The notes beneath the pieces were generated by a model. It did not search any database and was not told the DNA's origin. It saw only the letters and a program-made list of their open reading frames with translations. A program made the position numbers and the translations under genes. Positions 35,662 through 46,259 of a DNA stretch of 64,000 bases are shown one piece after another (position 1 is the first letter of the stretch; every line of letters starts with the position of its first letter). Location: assembly GCA_020851565.1 (NCBI GenBank), contig JADZCN010000120.1:23605-87604 (forward strand). The letters are read 5' to 3'. Origin of the DNA: Acidobacteriota bacterium. GTDB lineage: Bacteria; Acidobacteriota; Vicinamibacteria; Vicinamibacterales; UBA2999.

Positions 35662-37176
35662 ATGATTCCCCTCGACGGCTCGCACCTGACGCTCGACCAG
35701 CTGATCGCGATCGCGGACCGGGGCGCGGCGGTGGAGCTCGCGCCCGCGGCGCGCGACGGCGACGCCGCCGCACGCGCCGTCGTGGATCGCGTGGCCGACG
35801 GCGACGCGCCGGTGTACGGCATCAACACCGGCTTCGGCAACTTCGCCGAGACGCGCATCGAGCACGCGGATCTCGCGCGGCTGCAGGTGAACCTGGTGCG
35901 CAGCCATGCCGCCGGCGTGGACGATCCGCTGCCGCCGCGCGCGGTGCGCGCGATGATGGCGCTCAGGGCCAACGTGCTGGCGAAAGGCTACTCGGGCATC
36001 CGCGTGGACACGCTGGAGCGGCTGCTCGCCCTCCTCAATCACGGTGTGCATCCGCGCGTGCCGAGCCGCGGCTCGGTCGGCGCCAGCGGCGACCTCGCGC
36101 CGCTCGCGCACCTGGCGCTCGTGCTCATCGGCGAGGGGCAGACCTGGGACGGGCATCGCGCGGAGGACGGGGCGCGGGCGCTGGCCGCGGCGGGCCTCGC
36201 GCCGGTGACGCTCGGCCCGAAGGAAGGCATCGCGCTCATCAACGGCACGCAGGCGTCGACGGCGGTGCTGGCCCTCGCGCTCGCGGGCGCCGAGCAGCTG
36301 GCGCGCGCCGCCGACATCGTCGCGGCGCTCAGCATCGACGCGCTGCTCGGATCGCGCGGGCCCTTCGACCCGCGCATTCACGCCTCGCGCGCGTTCCCCG
36401 GCCAGGCGGCATCGGCCGACAACCTGTGGCGCCTCATCGAGGGGAGCCCGCTCAACGAGTCGCACCGGGGGTGCGGCCGCGTGCAGGACGCCTACTCGGA
36501 GCGCTGCGTGCCGCAGGTGCACGGCGCGGCGCGCGAGGCCCTCGCGTGGGTGCGGCACGTGGTCACCGTGGAGATGAACGCGGCGACCGACAACCCGATG
36601 GTCTTCGCCGAGGCGGGCGACGTCGTCTCGGGCGGGAACTTCCACGGCGCGCCGGTGGCGCTGGCGGCGGACCTGCTCGCGATGGCCGTGACGCAGCTGG
36701 CCACGATCAGCGAGCGCCGCTCCGAGCGCCTGGTGAACCCCACGCTGAGCGGCCTGCCGGCGTTCCTGACCACGCACGGCGGCCTGCAGTCGGGGCTGAT
36801 GATGGCGCAGGTGACGGCGGCCGCGCTGGCCTCCGAGATCAAGACGCTGTGCCACCCGGCGTCGGCCGACACGATCCCGACCTCGGCGAACAAGGAGGAT
36901 CACGTCAGCATGAGCATGGGCGCCGCGCTCAAGGCGGAGCGCGCGCTGCAACTCGCGCGCCACGTGCTGGCCGTCGAGATGCTCTGCGCCTGCCAGGCCC
37001 TCGACCTGCGCGCGCCGCTCACGAGCACGCGCGCGCTGATGGGCGCCCACGCCGCGGTCCGCGCGGTGGTGCCGACGCTCGTCGACGATCGCCCCCCGGC
37101 GCCCGACATCGATGCGATCGCCGCATTGATCTCGACGAGTGCGCTCGAGTACGCGACCGGCATGGTTGTCAACTGA
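35662..37176 (+). CDS. hutH: Histidine ammonia-lyase
   Basis: A 504-aa enzyme removing ammonia from histidine to give urocanate, the first step of histidine use. YGINTGFGNFAE and VGASGDLAPLAHL carry the catalytic Tyr and the self-forming MIO triad Ala141-Ser142-Gly143. KEGIALINGTQ, SANKEDHVSMSMGAA and QDAYSERCVPQVHG are also conserved. Leaderless start (TATCCT 7 nt upstream). hutU follows 91 bp downstream with its own promoter. Confidence 0.96.
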   Translation: MIPLDGSHLTLDQLIAIADRGAAVELAPAARDGDAAARAVVDRVADGDAPVYGINTGFGNFAETRIEHADLARLQVNLVRSHAAGVDDPLPPRAVRAMMALRANVLAKGYSGIRVDTLERLLALLNHGVHPRVPSRGSVGASGDLAPLAHLALVLIGEGQTWDGHRAEDGARALAAAGLAPVTLGPKEGIALINGTQASTAVLALALAGAEQLARAADIVAALSIDALLGSRGPFDPRIHASRAFPGQAASADNLWRLIEGSPLNESHRGCGRVQDAYSERCVPQVHGAAREALAWVRHVVTVEMNAATDNPMVFAEAGDVVSGGNFHGAPVALAADLLAMAVTQLATISERRSERLVNPTLSGLPAFLTTHGGLQSGLMMAQVTAAALASEIKTLCHPASADTIPTSANKEDHVSMSMGAALKAERALQLARHVLAVEMLCACQALDLRAPLTSTRALMGAHAAVRAVVPTLVDDRPPAPDIDAIAALISTSALEYATGMVVN

Positions 37177-37196
37177 TTTCAGATCGCATTTTCAGT

Positions 37197-37225
37197 TTGA
37201 CAAGGGACGCGACGGTGCTTAGTTT
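37197..37225 (+). promoter_or_regulatory. Sigma-70-type promoter for hutU
   Basis: TTGACA (37197-37202), 17-bp spacer, TAGTTT (37220-37225), giving a leader of about 36 nt to the hutU ATG. The stretch is locally AT-richer than its surroundings. Confidence 0.65.
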
Positions 37226-37267
37226 CTTATCTTCGCGTTCCACTCCCGCCCACGCTGCTCGCTGTCG

Positions 37268-38938
37268 ATGACCACCACCGTTCGTTCCATCCGCGCGCCA
37301 CGCGGCACGTCGCTGACGTGCAAGGGCTGGCCCCAGGAGGCCGCCCTGCGGATGCTGATGAACAACCTCGACCCCGAGGTCGCCGAGCGTCCCGAGGACC
37401 TGGTGGTCTACGGCGGCACGGGCCGGGCCGCGCGGTCGTGGGAGGCCTTCGACGCCATCGTCCGGTCGCTGCGCGCGCTCGATCACGACGAGACGCTCCT
37501 CATCCAGTCGGGCAAGCCCGTCGGCGTCTTCCGCACCTCCACGCACGCGCCGCGCGTGCTCATCGCCAACGCGAACCTCGTGCCGAAGTGGGCCACGTGG
37601 GAGACGTTCCGGGATCTCGAGGATCGCGGCCTCACCATGTACGGCCAGATGACGGCCGGCAGCTGGATCTACATCGGCACGCAGGGCATCCTGCAGGGCA
37701 CCTACGAGACGCTGGCGGAGATCGCGCGGCGCCACTTCGGCGGATCGCTGGCCGGGCGGGTCACGGTCACGGCCGGCCTCGGCGGCATGGGCGGCGCCCA
37801 GCCGCTCGCCGTCACCATGAACGAGGGCGTGGCCCTCGTCGTGGAGGTGGATCCCGCGCGCATCGAGCGGCGGCTGGCCAGCCGCTACCTGGACGAGTCC
37901 ACCGACGATCTCGACGAGGCCCTCGCGCGCGTCGGCCGGTGGGCCGCATCGCGCACGGCCCGATCGGTCGGCCTGCTGGGTAACGCCGCCGACGTGCTCC
38001 CGGAGCTCGTGCGCCGCGGGTTCACGCCCGACATCGTCACGGATCAGACCTCCGCGCACGATCCGGTGGGCGGCTACGTCCCCAACGGCGTCACGCTGGC
38101 GGAAGCGGCCCGCCTGCGCGCGGCGGATCCGGCGGAGTACCAGCGGCGCAGCATCGCGGCCATGGGCCGGCACGTAGCGGCCATGCGCGCGATGCAGCAG
38201 CGCGGTGCGGTGGCCTTCGACTACGGCAACAACATCCGCGCGCAGGCCGTCAAGGCCGGCGTCGCCGACGCGTTCGAGATCCCGGGCTTCGTGCCGGCCT
38301 ACATCCGGCCGCTCTTCTGCGAGGGCAAGGGGCCGTTCCGGTGGGCGGCGCTCTCCGGCGATCCGGAGGACATCCGCGTGACGGACCGCGCCGCGCTCGA
38401 GATGTTCGCCGACGACGAGGCGCTCTGCCGGTGGATTCGGCTGGCCGACGCGCGCGTCGCCTTCCAGGGGCTGCCGGCGCGCATCTTCTGGCTGGGCTAT
38501 GGCGACCGCGCGCGCTTCGGCCTGAAACTGAACGAGCTGGTGCGGACCGGCGCGGTCCGCGCGCCCATCGTCATCGGCCGCGATCACCTCGACACCGGAT
38601 CGGTGGCCTCGCCCAACCGCGAGACCGAGGGCATGCGCGACGGCAGCGACGCCATCGCGGACTGGCCGATCCTGAACGCGCTGCTGAACGCGTCGGCCGG
38701 CGCGACCTGGGTGTCGGTGCATCATGGAGGAGGCGTCGGCATCGGCTACTCGATCCACGCCGGGATGGTCATCGTGGCCGACGGCACGGCCGAGGCCGAC
38801 GAGAAGCTGCAGCGCGTGCTCACGTGCGACCCCGGCACCGGGGTCGCGCGGCACGCCGATGCGGGGTATCCGGAGGCGATACGAACGGCGCGCGAGCGCG
38901 GGGTGACGATTCCGATGGCGGAGCACACGGGGCGATGA
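37268..38938 (+). CDS. hutU: Urocanate hydratase
   Basis: A 556-aa NAD-dependent enzyme converting urocanate to imidazolonepropionate. [63 protein letters not shown] and [18 protein letters not shown] (NAD site) are characteristic, as is [17 protein letters not shown] near the C-terminus. Length typical. Its TGA overlaps the ATG of the following ATPase gene (ATGA). hutI and hutG are not in the window. Confidence 0.96.
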   Translation: MTTTVRSIRAPRGTSLTCKGWPQEAALRMLMNNLDPEVAERPEDLVVYGGTGRAARSWEAFDAIVRSLRALDHDETLLIQSGKPVGVFRTSTHAPRVLIANANLVPKWATWETFRDLEDRGLTMYGQMTAGSWIYIGTQGILQGTYETLAEIARRHFGGSLAGRVTVTAGLGGMGGAQPLAVTMNEGVALVVEVDPARIERRLASRYLDESTDDLDEALARVGRWAASRTARSVGLLGNAADVLPELVRRGFTPDIVTDQTSAHDPVGGYVPNGVTLAEAARLRAADPAEYQRRSIAAMGRHVAAMRAMQQRGAVAFDYGNNIRAQAVKAGVADAFEIPGFVPAYIRPLFCEGKGPFRWAALSGDPEDIRVTDRAALEMFADDEALCRWIRLADARVAFQGLPARIFWLGYGDRARFGLKLNELVRTGAVRAPIVIGRDHLDTGSVASPNRETEGMRDGSDAIADWPILNALLNASAGATWVSVHHGGGVGIGYSIHAGMVIVADGTAEADEKLQRVLTCDPGTGVARHADAGYPEAIRTARERGVTIPMAEHTGR

Positions 38939-40062
38939 TGGCGCCACACGAGGGACTCGAGCGGCGTGTGCTGGCGGCCCTGGAGGCCAGCCCGGCGCGT
39001 ATTCCGGTGGTCCTGGGCGGGTGCGGCACGGGACGCACCACGCTGCTGCACGCGCTGGCCGATCGGCTCGGCCGCGGCCAGTGCCAGTACATCGACGTCG
39101 AGCGCGCGGCGAGCACCCCCGAGCGCTTCCATCGCGCCATCTCGGCCGACTCGCCCTTCCTCCCGCCGTCGGCCCCCGCACCCGAGCCCGGCTCCGCGCG
39201 CGAGGCCTTCGATCGCACGCTGCGGCTGCTCACGCGGCCCGCCCCGGGGGATCGGCCCGCCACGTTCCTGCTCGACGAGGTGCTCGAGCTGCGCACGTTC
39301 GAGAGCTTCCCGGGCCTGCGCCACGTGCAGCGCGAGCTGCTCCAGGCGCTGGCCGAGAGCGCCAACCGCTTCGTGCTCACCAGCCGCTACGTGGCGCGCG
39401 CGCACCGGCTGCTCCGCGACGCGGGCAGCCGCTTCGAGGTCATCCACCTGCCCGCGCTGAGCGCGGCCGATGTGACGGGCATGCTGCCCCCGCTCGGCGA
39501 GACCTCCGCCGAGGATCGCGAGTTCCTCGGGCGCGCCATCCAGGCGCTCACCGACGGCCGCGCGGCCTACGTGCGCGCGCTCGGCGACGCCACCGCCCAG
39601 ATGAGCACGCGGGGCGGGGATCCCATCAGCGCGCTCACGGCGCTGCTCACCGCCGACGGCGCGCTCACGGCGTGGTGCGGCTACCGCTACGAGCTGCGCC
39701 TGCACCGCGCTCGCGGGTACGGCGCGCTCAAGGCCATCCTCGAAATCCTGGCGGAGGACGAGCCGCTCACGCTCACCGAGATCGCCCAGCGGCTGCAGCG
39801 CACGCCCGGCTCGACGAAGGACTACCTGTCGTGGCTGGAGGACGTGGACCTGATCGTCTCGCGGCAGAAGCGGTACAGCTACGCGGACCCGCTGATGCGG
39901 CTCTGGGTGCGCCTGCACTGCCGGCCCGTGCCGCCGTCGGTGGACGAGGTCGCGCGCGAGGTGCAGACCTACGCCGCGTCCCGCCTGCCCGAGGCCGAAC
40001 CGGCCGTGGCCCGCGTGGCCGCCAGCGATCGCCGCGCCGTCGGCATCATCGAAATCGACTGA
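38935..40062 (+). CDS. AAA-type ATPase with C-terminal winged helix, coupled to hutU
   Basis: A 375-aa protein. Walker [15 protein letters not shown] (about residues 28-41), Walker [10 protein letters not shown], sensor-like [14 protein letters not shown], then a winged-helix region ([31 protein letters not shown]...[16 protein letters not shown]) as in archaeal-type STAND/DUF234 ATPases. It may couple ATP binding to DNA binding. The 4-nt overlap with hutU says co-translation, but a link to histidine catabolism is only contextual. Confidence 0.7.
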   Translation: MMAPHEGLERRVLAALEASPARIPVVLGGCGTGRTTLLHALADRLGRGQCQYIDVERAASTPERFHRAISADSPFLPPSAPAPEPGSAREAFDRTLRLLTRPAPGDRPATFLLDEVLELRTFESFPGLRHVQRELLQALAESANRFVLTSRYVARAHRLLRDAGSRFEVIHLPALSAADVTGMLPPLGETSAEDREFLGRAIQALTDGRAAYVRALGDATAQMSTRGGDPISALTALLTADGALTAWCGYRYELRLHRARGYGALKAILEILAEDEPLTLTEIAQRLQRTPGSTKDYLSWLEDVDLIVSRQKRYSYADPLMRLWVRLHCRPVPPSVDEVAREVQTYAASRLPEAEPAVARVAASDRRAVGIIEID

Positions 40063-40065
40063 AAC

Positions 40066-40137
40066 CCGGGTGCGGCGGGTGCGCACGGGTGCGGACAGGT
40101 GCGGGCGGGTGCGGACAGGTGCGCACGGGTGCGGTCA
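40066..40137. repeat. 10-bp GTGCGGnCGG tandem repeat
   Basis: Seven units of GTGCGGACAG / GTGCGGGCGG / GTGCGCACGG between the convergent ATPase and RNase III genes. Same family, opposite orientation, as the array at 29090-29232. It touches the RNase III stop codon. Confidence 0.9.
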
Positions 40138-41094
40138 CGGCGTCTCGCCGTCGCCCTCCGCCGCCAGCCGCTCCAGCGCCGCGCGCGCGGCTTCCTGCTC
40201 GGCGTCCTTCTTCGTGCGGCCCTCGCCCTCCGCCAGCACCAGGTCGTCCACGACCACCTGCACCGAGAACTGCTTGCGGTGCTCCGGCCCGGCCTCCGCC
40301 GACACGCGGTAGCACGGCAGCGAGCGGCCCAGGCCCTGCAGCCGTTCCTGCAGCCGCGACTTGTGGTCGCGACCGAAGTAGCCCGGCACGCGCGCCTCCT
40401 CGATGCGCGGCGCCAGCTCCCGCACGATGAACGCCCGCGCCGCGTCGAGGCCGCCGTCGAGATAGAGGGCGGCGATGAGCGCTTCGCAGGTGTCGGCCAG
40501 CAGCGCGGGCTTGCGGCGGCCGCCGGTCTTCTCCTCGCCGCGGCCCAGGATCATGTGCTCGCCGAGGCCCAGGCCCTCCGCCATCTCGGCCAGCGCGGTC
40601 GTGGAAACGAGGTTCGACTTGATCTTCGACTTCTGCCCCTCCGAGTACGCCGGGAAGGCGCGGAAGAGCGCGTCGGCCACCACGAGCCCGAGCACGGCGT
40701 CGCCGAGGAACTCCAGCGACTCGTTGTCGACGACGCCGCCGCTCGGGTCCTCGTGCGCCTTCGACTTGTGCGTGAGGGCGTGCTCCAGGAGCCCGCGGTC
40801 GCGGAAGCGGTAGCCGAGGCGCGACTCGAGCGCGGCGAACTGCTGCGGGAGCGGCACGACGAGGCCGCCCCCCACCTGCGCCCGGTGGGACTCGATGATG
40901 CGCACGGCCTCTTCGGCCTCCCCTTCGCGCACCGAGACGCGCGTCTCGCCGAGCGTGCTCACCGTGAACGGGAACATGCCGGGCGGCGCGCCGGCGGTGC
41001 GCACCGACTCGACGCCGTGGCTCTCGAGCAGGGCCTGGACGATATCGGCCTCGATGTCCGAGCGCGTGCGGAAGACGACGGTGAGCGCGGTCAT
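40135..41094 (-). CDS. rnc: Ribonuclease III with N-terminal DUF2007 domain
   Basis: A 319-aa protein, about 90 longer than usual. Residues 1-75 are a DUF2007-like module (LTVVFRTRSDIEADIVQALLESHGVES...VSVREGEAEEAVRIIE). The RNase III domain follows (about 83-230) with the signature NESLEFLGDAV (124-134) and the second acidic site DTCEALIAALYLDGG, then a C-terminal dsRBD (KSRLQERLQGLG...KKDAEQEAARAALERL). It processes rRNA and dsRNA. ATG 41094 overlaps the stop of the PP2C gene (ATGA). No stop separates the two domains; an internal GTG could also be used. Confidence 0.9.
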   Translation of the reverse strand: MTALTVVFRTRSDIEADIVQALLESHGVESVRTAGAPPGMFPFTVSTLGETRVSVREGEAEEAVRIIESHRAQVGGGLVVPLPQQFAALESRLGYRFRDRGLLEHALTHKSKAHEDPSGGVVDNESLEFLGDAVLGLVVADALFRAFPAYSEGQKSKIKSNLVSTTALAEMAEGLGLGEHMILGRGEEKTGGRRKPALLADTCEALIAALYLDGGLDAARAFIVRELAPRIEEARVPGYFGRDHKSRLQERLQGLGRSLPCYRVSAEAGPEHRKQFSVQVVVDDLVLAEGEGRTKKDAEQEAARAALERLAAEGDGETP

Positions 41095-43265
41095 CCCACC
41101 TTCATCAGGATCATGGTCATGTCGTCGTGCTGGTCCGCGTTGCCGGCGAACGCGCGCAGCTCGGCCAGGATGTACGACCGCAGCTGGTCGAACGGCAGGT
41201 GTGCGTACTGCTCGATGACCTTCGCCAGCCGCGCCTCGCCGTAGCAGTCGAAGGCCTCGTTCATCGTCTCGCTGATGCCGTCGGTGAAGAGCACCACCAG
41301 GTCGTCGTGGGCGAGCGGCAGCGTCCGCTCCTGGAGCATGCCCTCGAACAGCTCGCCGTTGTCGATCTTGAGGCCGACGACCAGGCCGTCGGGGGCGAGC
41401 ACGCTGGCCCGGCCGAGGCCTGGAGGCGCGCCGCCGGGCACGTGGATGAGCGGGCAGTGGCCCGCCCTCGCGAAGGTGAGCTCGCGGCGATCGAGGTCGA
41501 CGACGCCGTAGGTCATCGTGATGAAGCTCTTCGGATCCAGGTTCTGCGCCACGACCTTGTTGACCGCGATGAGGAACTCGCGGGGCTCGTGGTGCAGGCG
41601 TGCCAGCGACTGCACGATCACCTTCAGCTGGGCCATGTAGAGGCCGGCGGCCAGGCCCTTGCCGGCCACGTCGGCGATGAGCACGCCGAGCATCGTGTCG
41701 GTGATGGGCAGGAAGTCGTAGTAGTCGCCCGCCACCTCGCGCGCCGGTTCGCAGAAGGCCGCCAGCGTGAGGCCGGGAATGTCCTTCGGGGCCGGCGGCA
41801 GCAGCTTCTGCTGGATGTCGCGGGCCGCGTGCATCTCCTGCTCCATCCGGCCCTTCTCGGCCACCTCGCCGAGCAACGTCGTCACCTCGCCGGTCATCGC
41901 GTTGAACGACTCGGCCAGCTCGCCCAGCTGGTCGCGCGCCCGGACCGGGATGGTGTACGCGAAGTCGCGATTGCGCAGGTGCTGCGTGCCGGTGAACAGG
42001 TCGTGCACGGCACCCGTGATCTGCCGGGCGAGGAGGAGGCCGATGACGAGCGCGACGAACTGGATGACGAGGAACAGCCCGCCGACCAGCGCGAGGAACG
42101 CCAGCAGCATCTGCCCGAAGTTCATCTCGCCAACGCTGGCCGAGGCGGCCGACAGCCGGTCGTAGATGGTCCACGCGTTGATGCGCATGGCGAGCGTGGC
42201 GCCCGACGCGGTGCCGGAGGCCCAGTCCACGTAATCGAGGAACGCCACCCAGCGCTGCGTGGTCAGCGAGAGCGTCTGGTCGCTGCCCAGTGGGTCCGGC
42301 GGCACGGGCTCGACCGATCGCCCCGCCACGGGCAGCAGGTTCTCGCGCGTGCCGAACGGGATGGCGGTGACCTCGCCGAGCCGGATGCCCGTCTCCTCGG
42401 TGATGCGCTGCTCGACCACCTGCGACAGCGGCAGGTCGAGCACCACCGCCCAGGTCGGCGACGGCATCTCGGGCAGGGCGACCGCGCGCGTGACCAGGCG
42501 GGTGTGCGCCCGCGGATCCCCGGCGGTGGGCGGGACGCTGTACGCCAGCAGCCCCGCGAAGCCGTCGCACGCCACCCACTTGGGCAGCGTCGACGGCGCG
42601 TCCAGGTGCCCCCACGGGCCCGTCGTCACCGGCAGCGTCACCGGCAGCGTGCGCGGCACGCGCGCGGCGCGCGCCGGCTCCACCTCGCACGTCAGCCCGC
42701 TGACGGGGACGACCGCCAGCGACACGAACGGGTAGCGCACGGCGGCGCTCGACTGCCGGCGCTCCAGCGTCTCGAGCGCCGCGCTCGCCGTCGGGCTGCG
42801 CTGCAGTTCGACCGCCGTGGTCTGCGCGAGGAACTGTGCCTGGTCGGTGAGGCTGCGGATGCGCGACTTCACCAGGTAGGAGCTGACGTTGAAGAAGAGC
42901 AGCAGCCCCGCCAGCAGGAAGAACGTGATGACCAGCAGCACGGGCACCACGCCGACGAACACGTACGACAGGATGAGCTTCCGCCGGACGCGCCAGAGCA
43001 GCCGCCGGCGCGCCCAGAAGGCCAGGCGCGTCAGGCCGTAGGCGCACACGAAGATCAACGCGAGGCTGCCGACCATGTCGACGGCCTCGAGGACAGGCGG
43101 CAGCGTGCCGCCGGCCGCTTCGATCGTCCAGGTGAGGGCCTTGACGACGATGCCGATGAGGAGCGAGCGGCCGGGGAAGGTGCCGAGCAGCCAGCGTCGC
43201 CACGCGAGGCCCCGCGACGGCGTGGGGCCGGGCGGCAGCGCGGGCGGACGTGCGGGAACGGTCAT
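41091..43265 (-). CDS. Membrane RsbU-type PP2C serine phosphatase with HAMP domain
   Basis: A 724-aa sensor. Proline-rich N-terminus, two or three helices, a long periplasmic region, a further helix pair (QMLLAFLALVGGLFLVIQFVALVIGLLLA), HAMP (about 440-495), a short coiled coil with AARDIQQKLLPP, then a SpoIIE/PP2C domain (REVAGDYYDFLPI, IADVAGKGLAAGLYMA, FTDGISETMN, DDMTMILMKV). Such phosphatases control anti-sigma/anti-anti-sigma switches; no partner is nearby. TACACG lies 6 nt before the ATG. Translationally coupled to rnc. Confidence 0.88.
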   Translation of the reverse strand: MTVPARPPALPPGPTPSRGLAWRRWLLGTFPGRSLLIGIVVKALTWTIEAAGGTLPPVLEAVDMVGSLALIFVCAYGLTRLAFWARRRLLWRVRRKLILSYVFVGVVPVLLVITFFLLAGLLLFFNVSSYLVKSRIRSLTDQAQFLAQTTAVELQRSPTASAALETLERRQSSAAVRYPFVSLAVVPVSGLTCEVEPARAARVPRTLPVTLPVTTGPWGHLDAPSTLPKWVACDGFAGLLAYSVPPTAGDPRAHTRLVTRAVALPEMPSPTWAVVLDLPLSQVVEQRITEETGIRLGEVTAIPFGTRENLLPVAGRSVEPVPPDPLGSDQTLSLTTQRWVAFLDYVDWASGTASGATLAMRINAWTIYDRLSAASASVGEMNFGQMLLAFLALVGGLFLVIQFVALVIGLLLARQITGAVHDLFTGTQHLRNRDFAYTIPVRARDQLGELAESFNAMTGEVTTLLGEVAEKGRMEQEMHAARDIQQKLLPPAPKDIPGLTLAAFCEPAREVAGDYYDFLPITDTMLGVLIADVAGKGLAAGLYMAQLKVIVQSLARLHHEPREFLIAVNKVVAQNLDPKSFITMTYGVVDLDRRELTFARAGHCPLIHVPGGAPPGLGRASVLAPDGLVVGLKIDNGELFEGMLQERTLPLAHDDLVVLFTDGISETMNEAFDCYGEARLAKVIEQYAHLPFDQLRSYILAELRAFAGNADQHDDMTMILMKVG

Positions 43266-43295
43266 GCTGGGCGTGTAGGCGCGCGCATGGGCGTG

Positions 43296-43309
43296 TTTGC
43301 GCGCGCAAA
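43296..43309. promoter_or_regulatory. Palindrome TTTGCGCGCGCAAA in a divergent promoter region
   Basis: Perfect 14-bp palindrome in the 82 bp between the PP2C gene and the cystathionine lyase/synthase gene; a possible operator. No bound regulator can be named. Confidence 0.4.
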
Positions 43310-43347
43310 TGATATCAGAGTATCGTGATCGCTTTCGGACACGACGC

Positions 43348-44499
43348 ATGAAACTCACCGACACCGCCCGCTTCAGCACCGTCTGCATCCACGCCGGCCA
43401 GGAACCGGATCCCTCGACCGGCGCCATCATCACGCCGATCTACCAGACGTCGACCTACGTCCAGGAGGGGCTCGGGCAGCACAAGGGCTACGAGTACGGG
43501 CGGACTCACAACCCCACGCGCATGGCGCTCGAGCGCAACCTCGCCGCCATCGAGGGCGGCACGGCGGGCTTCGCCTTCGCCTCGGGCATGGCCGCGATCG
43601 ACGCCATCCTCACGCGCCTCGAGGCCGGCGACCACGTGCTCGTCAGCGACAACACCTACGGCGGCACGTTCCGGCTCTTCGAGCGCGTGCGGCGGAAGTT
43701 CGGCCTCGACTTCAGCTACGTGGACACCTCGCGCCTGGATCTCATCGAGCCGGCCCTCACGCCGAGGACGAAGTACCTCTTCCTCGAGTCGCCCACCAAC
43801 CCGCTGCTGCGCGTCACCGACATCGCCGCGGCCAGCACGATCGCGCACCGCCACGGCGTGCGCGTCGTGGTGGACAACACGTTCGCCAGCCCGTACATCC
43901 AGCAGCCGCTCGCCCTCGGCGCCGACATCGTCACGCACAGCACGACGAAGTTCCTGAACGGCCACAGCGACAGCGTCGGCGGCATCGTCATCGTGCGGCA
44001 CGACGACGATGCGGAGTGGATGAAGTTCGTGCAGAACGCGGCGGGCGCCATCCTGAGCCCCATGGACTCGTTCCTCGTGCTGCGCGGGACCAAGACGCTG
44101 GACGTGCGGATGGAGCGGACGAACCGCAACGCGCAGGCCATCGCCGAGTTCCTGGCCGCGCACCCGAAGGTGACCGAGACGATCTACCCGGGCCTGCCCT
44201 CGCACCCGCACCACGCGCTGGCGTCGAGGCAGATGCGCGGCTTCGGCGGGCTCATCTCGTTCGACACCGGGTCGCTGGAGGCCGCGCGGCGCCTGCTGGG
44301 CCGCGTGCGGCTGATGGCGCTGGCGGAGAGCCTCGGCGGGGTCGAGACGCTGATCTCGCACCCGGCGGTGATGACGCACGCCTCGGTGCCGGCGGAGCGC
44401 CGCGCCGCCATCGGCATCACCGACGGGCTCGTGCGCGTCTCGGTCGGGATCGAGGACGTGGAGGACCTGAAGGACGACCTCGCGCAGGCATTGGGGTAG
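43348..44499 (+). CDS. Cystathionine gamma-synthase/lyase family PLP enzyme
   Basis: A 383-aa Cys/Met-metabolism PLP enzyme. YEYGRTHNPTRMALE, FASGMAAIDAI, LVSDNTYGGTFRLFE, VVDNTFASPY, STTKFLNGHSDSVGG (PLP Lys) and the C-terminal AESLGGVETLISHPA and RVSVGIED are all present. Separating gamma-synthase (metB) from beta- or gamma-lyase (metC/mccB) is not possible by eye; the GHSDSVGG form leans to lyase/synthase of the MetB group. ATG 43348 is chosen over an in-frame ATG inside the promoter palindrome. Cytoplasmic, no signal. Confidence 0.9.
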   Translation: MKLTDTARFSTVCIHAGQEPDPSTGAIITPIYQTSTYVQEGLGQHKGYEYGRTHNPTRMALERNLAAIEGGTAGFAFASGMAAIDAILTRLEAGDHVLVSDNTYGGTFRLFERVRRKFGLDFSYVDTSRLDLIEPALTPRTKYLFLESPTNPLLRVTDIAAASTIAHRHGVRVVVDNTFASPYIQQPLALGADIVTHSTTKFLNGHSDSVGGIVIVRHDDDAEWMKFVQNAAGAILSPMDSFLVLRGTKTLDVRMERTNRNAQAIAEFLAAHPKVTETIYPGLPSHPHHALASRQMRGFGGLISFDTGSLEAARRLLGRVRLMALAESLGGVETLISHPAVMTHASVPAERRAAIGITDGLVRVSVGIEDVEDLKDDLAQALG

Positions 44500-44500
44500 A

Positions 44501-44695
44501 AATCAGGGATCAGGGATCAGGGATCAGGGGGTCGGGGAGCAGGGAGCAGAGAACAGTCGCGGGGCGATCACGAGTTCGGACGGGTGTTGCCTGACCCCTG
44601 ACCCCTGGCCCCTGGTCCCTGATCCCTGATCCCTGATCCCTGGTCCCTGGTCCCTATTCCCTGATCCCTGATCCCTGATCCCTGATCCCTGATCG

Positions 44696-44696
<1 letters not shown>
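44501..44696. repeat. Inverted GATCAGG / CCTGATC heptamer arrays
   Basis: Left half: GGGATCA repeats; right half: about fifteen CCTGATC/CCTGGTC/CCTGACC units; a short unrelated centre (about 44555-44590). The halves can pair. They lie between the convergent cystathionine enzyme and sigma-54 activator genes and use the same unit as 22041-22120. Confidence 0.92.
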
Positions 44697-45796
<1,100 letters not shown>

Positions 45797-46259
45797 GGCT
45801 GCACCCGGGATAAGCAACGTCCCCACCCGTTCGGGCCGGGGCCTGAACTCTTCGTGCAACTCATTGATATGGAAGAAGATGCGTCGATAGCCTGGCGCAG
45901 GCGCGGCGGCACGAGGCGATGGCGGGACACGCGAAAGTCGTCGCTTTCGGGAAGATCTTCGTCAGATTGAGCGACTTCGGCCCGCTCGCCGCCTCCTGCC
46001 TCGCGGGCGAGCGCCCGAAGACGTCCTTCGAGTCACTCAGAGAACCATAGATACCGCATCCCCGTCCGATCGCCACTTGCCCTTAGTTGCATGCTTTTTA
46101 CCACGATTGCCACTGACAGCCGCGCATTTTTTGCGACATGATATGACTATTGAGCAAATTTAGTTGACATTTGTCTCGCTGCTTGCGGTAGGATACGCGC
46201 TATGGTCGCTGCGGCGCCGACGTCATCTGGGCATGTTCACGCAGTGAGGAGGAATTCCG
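45797..46259. other. 463-bp divergent regulatory gap between two sigma-54 activators
   Basis: No gene seen. The right part (46080-46200) is clearly AT-richer than the surroundings, with TTGACA at about 46163 and TAGGAT 19 bp downstream as a possible promoter for the right-hand gene. GAGGAGG (about 46243-46250) serves its GTG. No convincing -24/-12 promoter was found. Confidence 0.5.

Noticed and set aside
40135..43308. Single 1057-codon protein joining the phosphatase region and RNase III
   Set aside because: The first two thirds are in the wrong frame of the PP2C gene; only the part from ATG 41094 is real.
46080..46200. Sigma-54 (-24/-12) promoter upstream of activator B
   Set aside because: TTGC elements are present but the GG/GC dinucleotide spacing does not fit.
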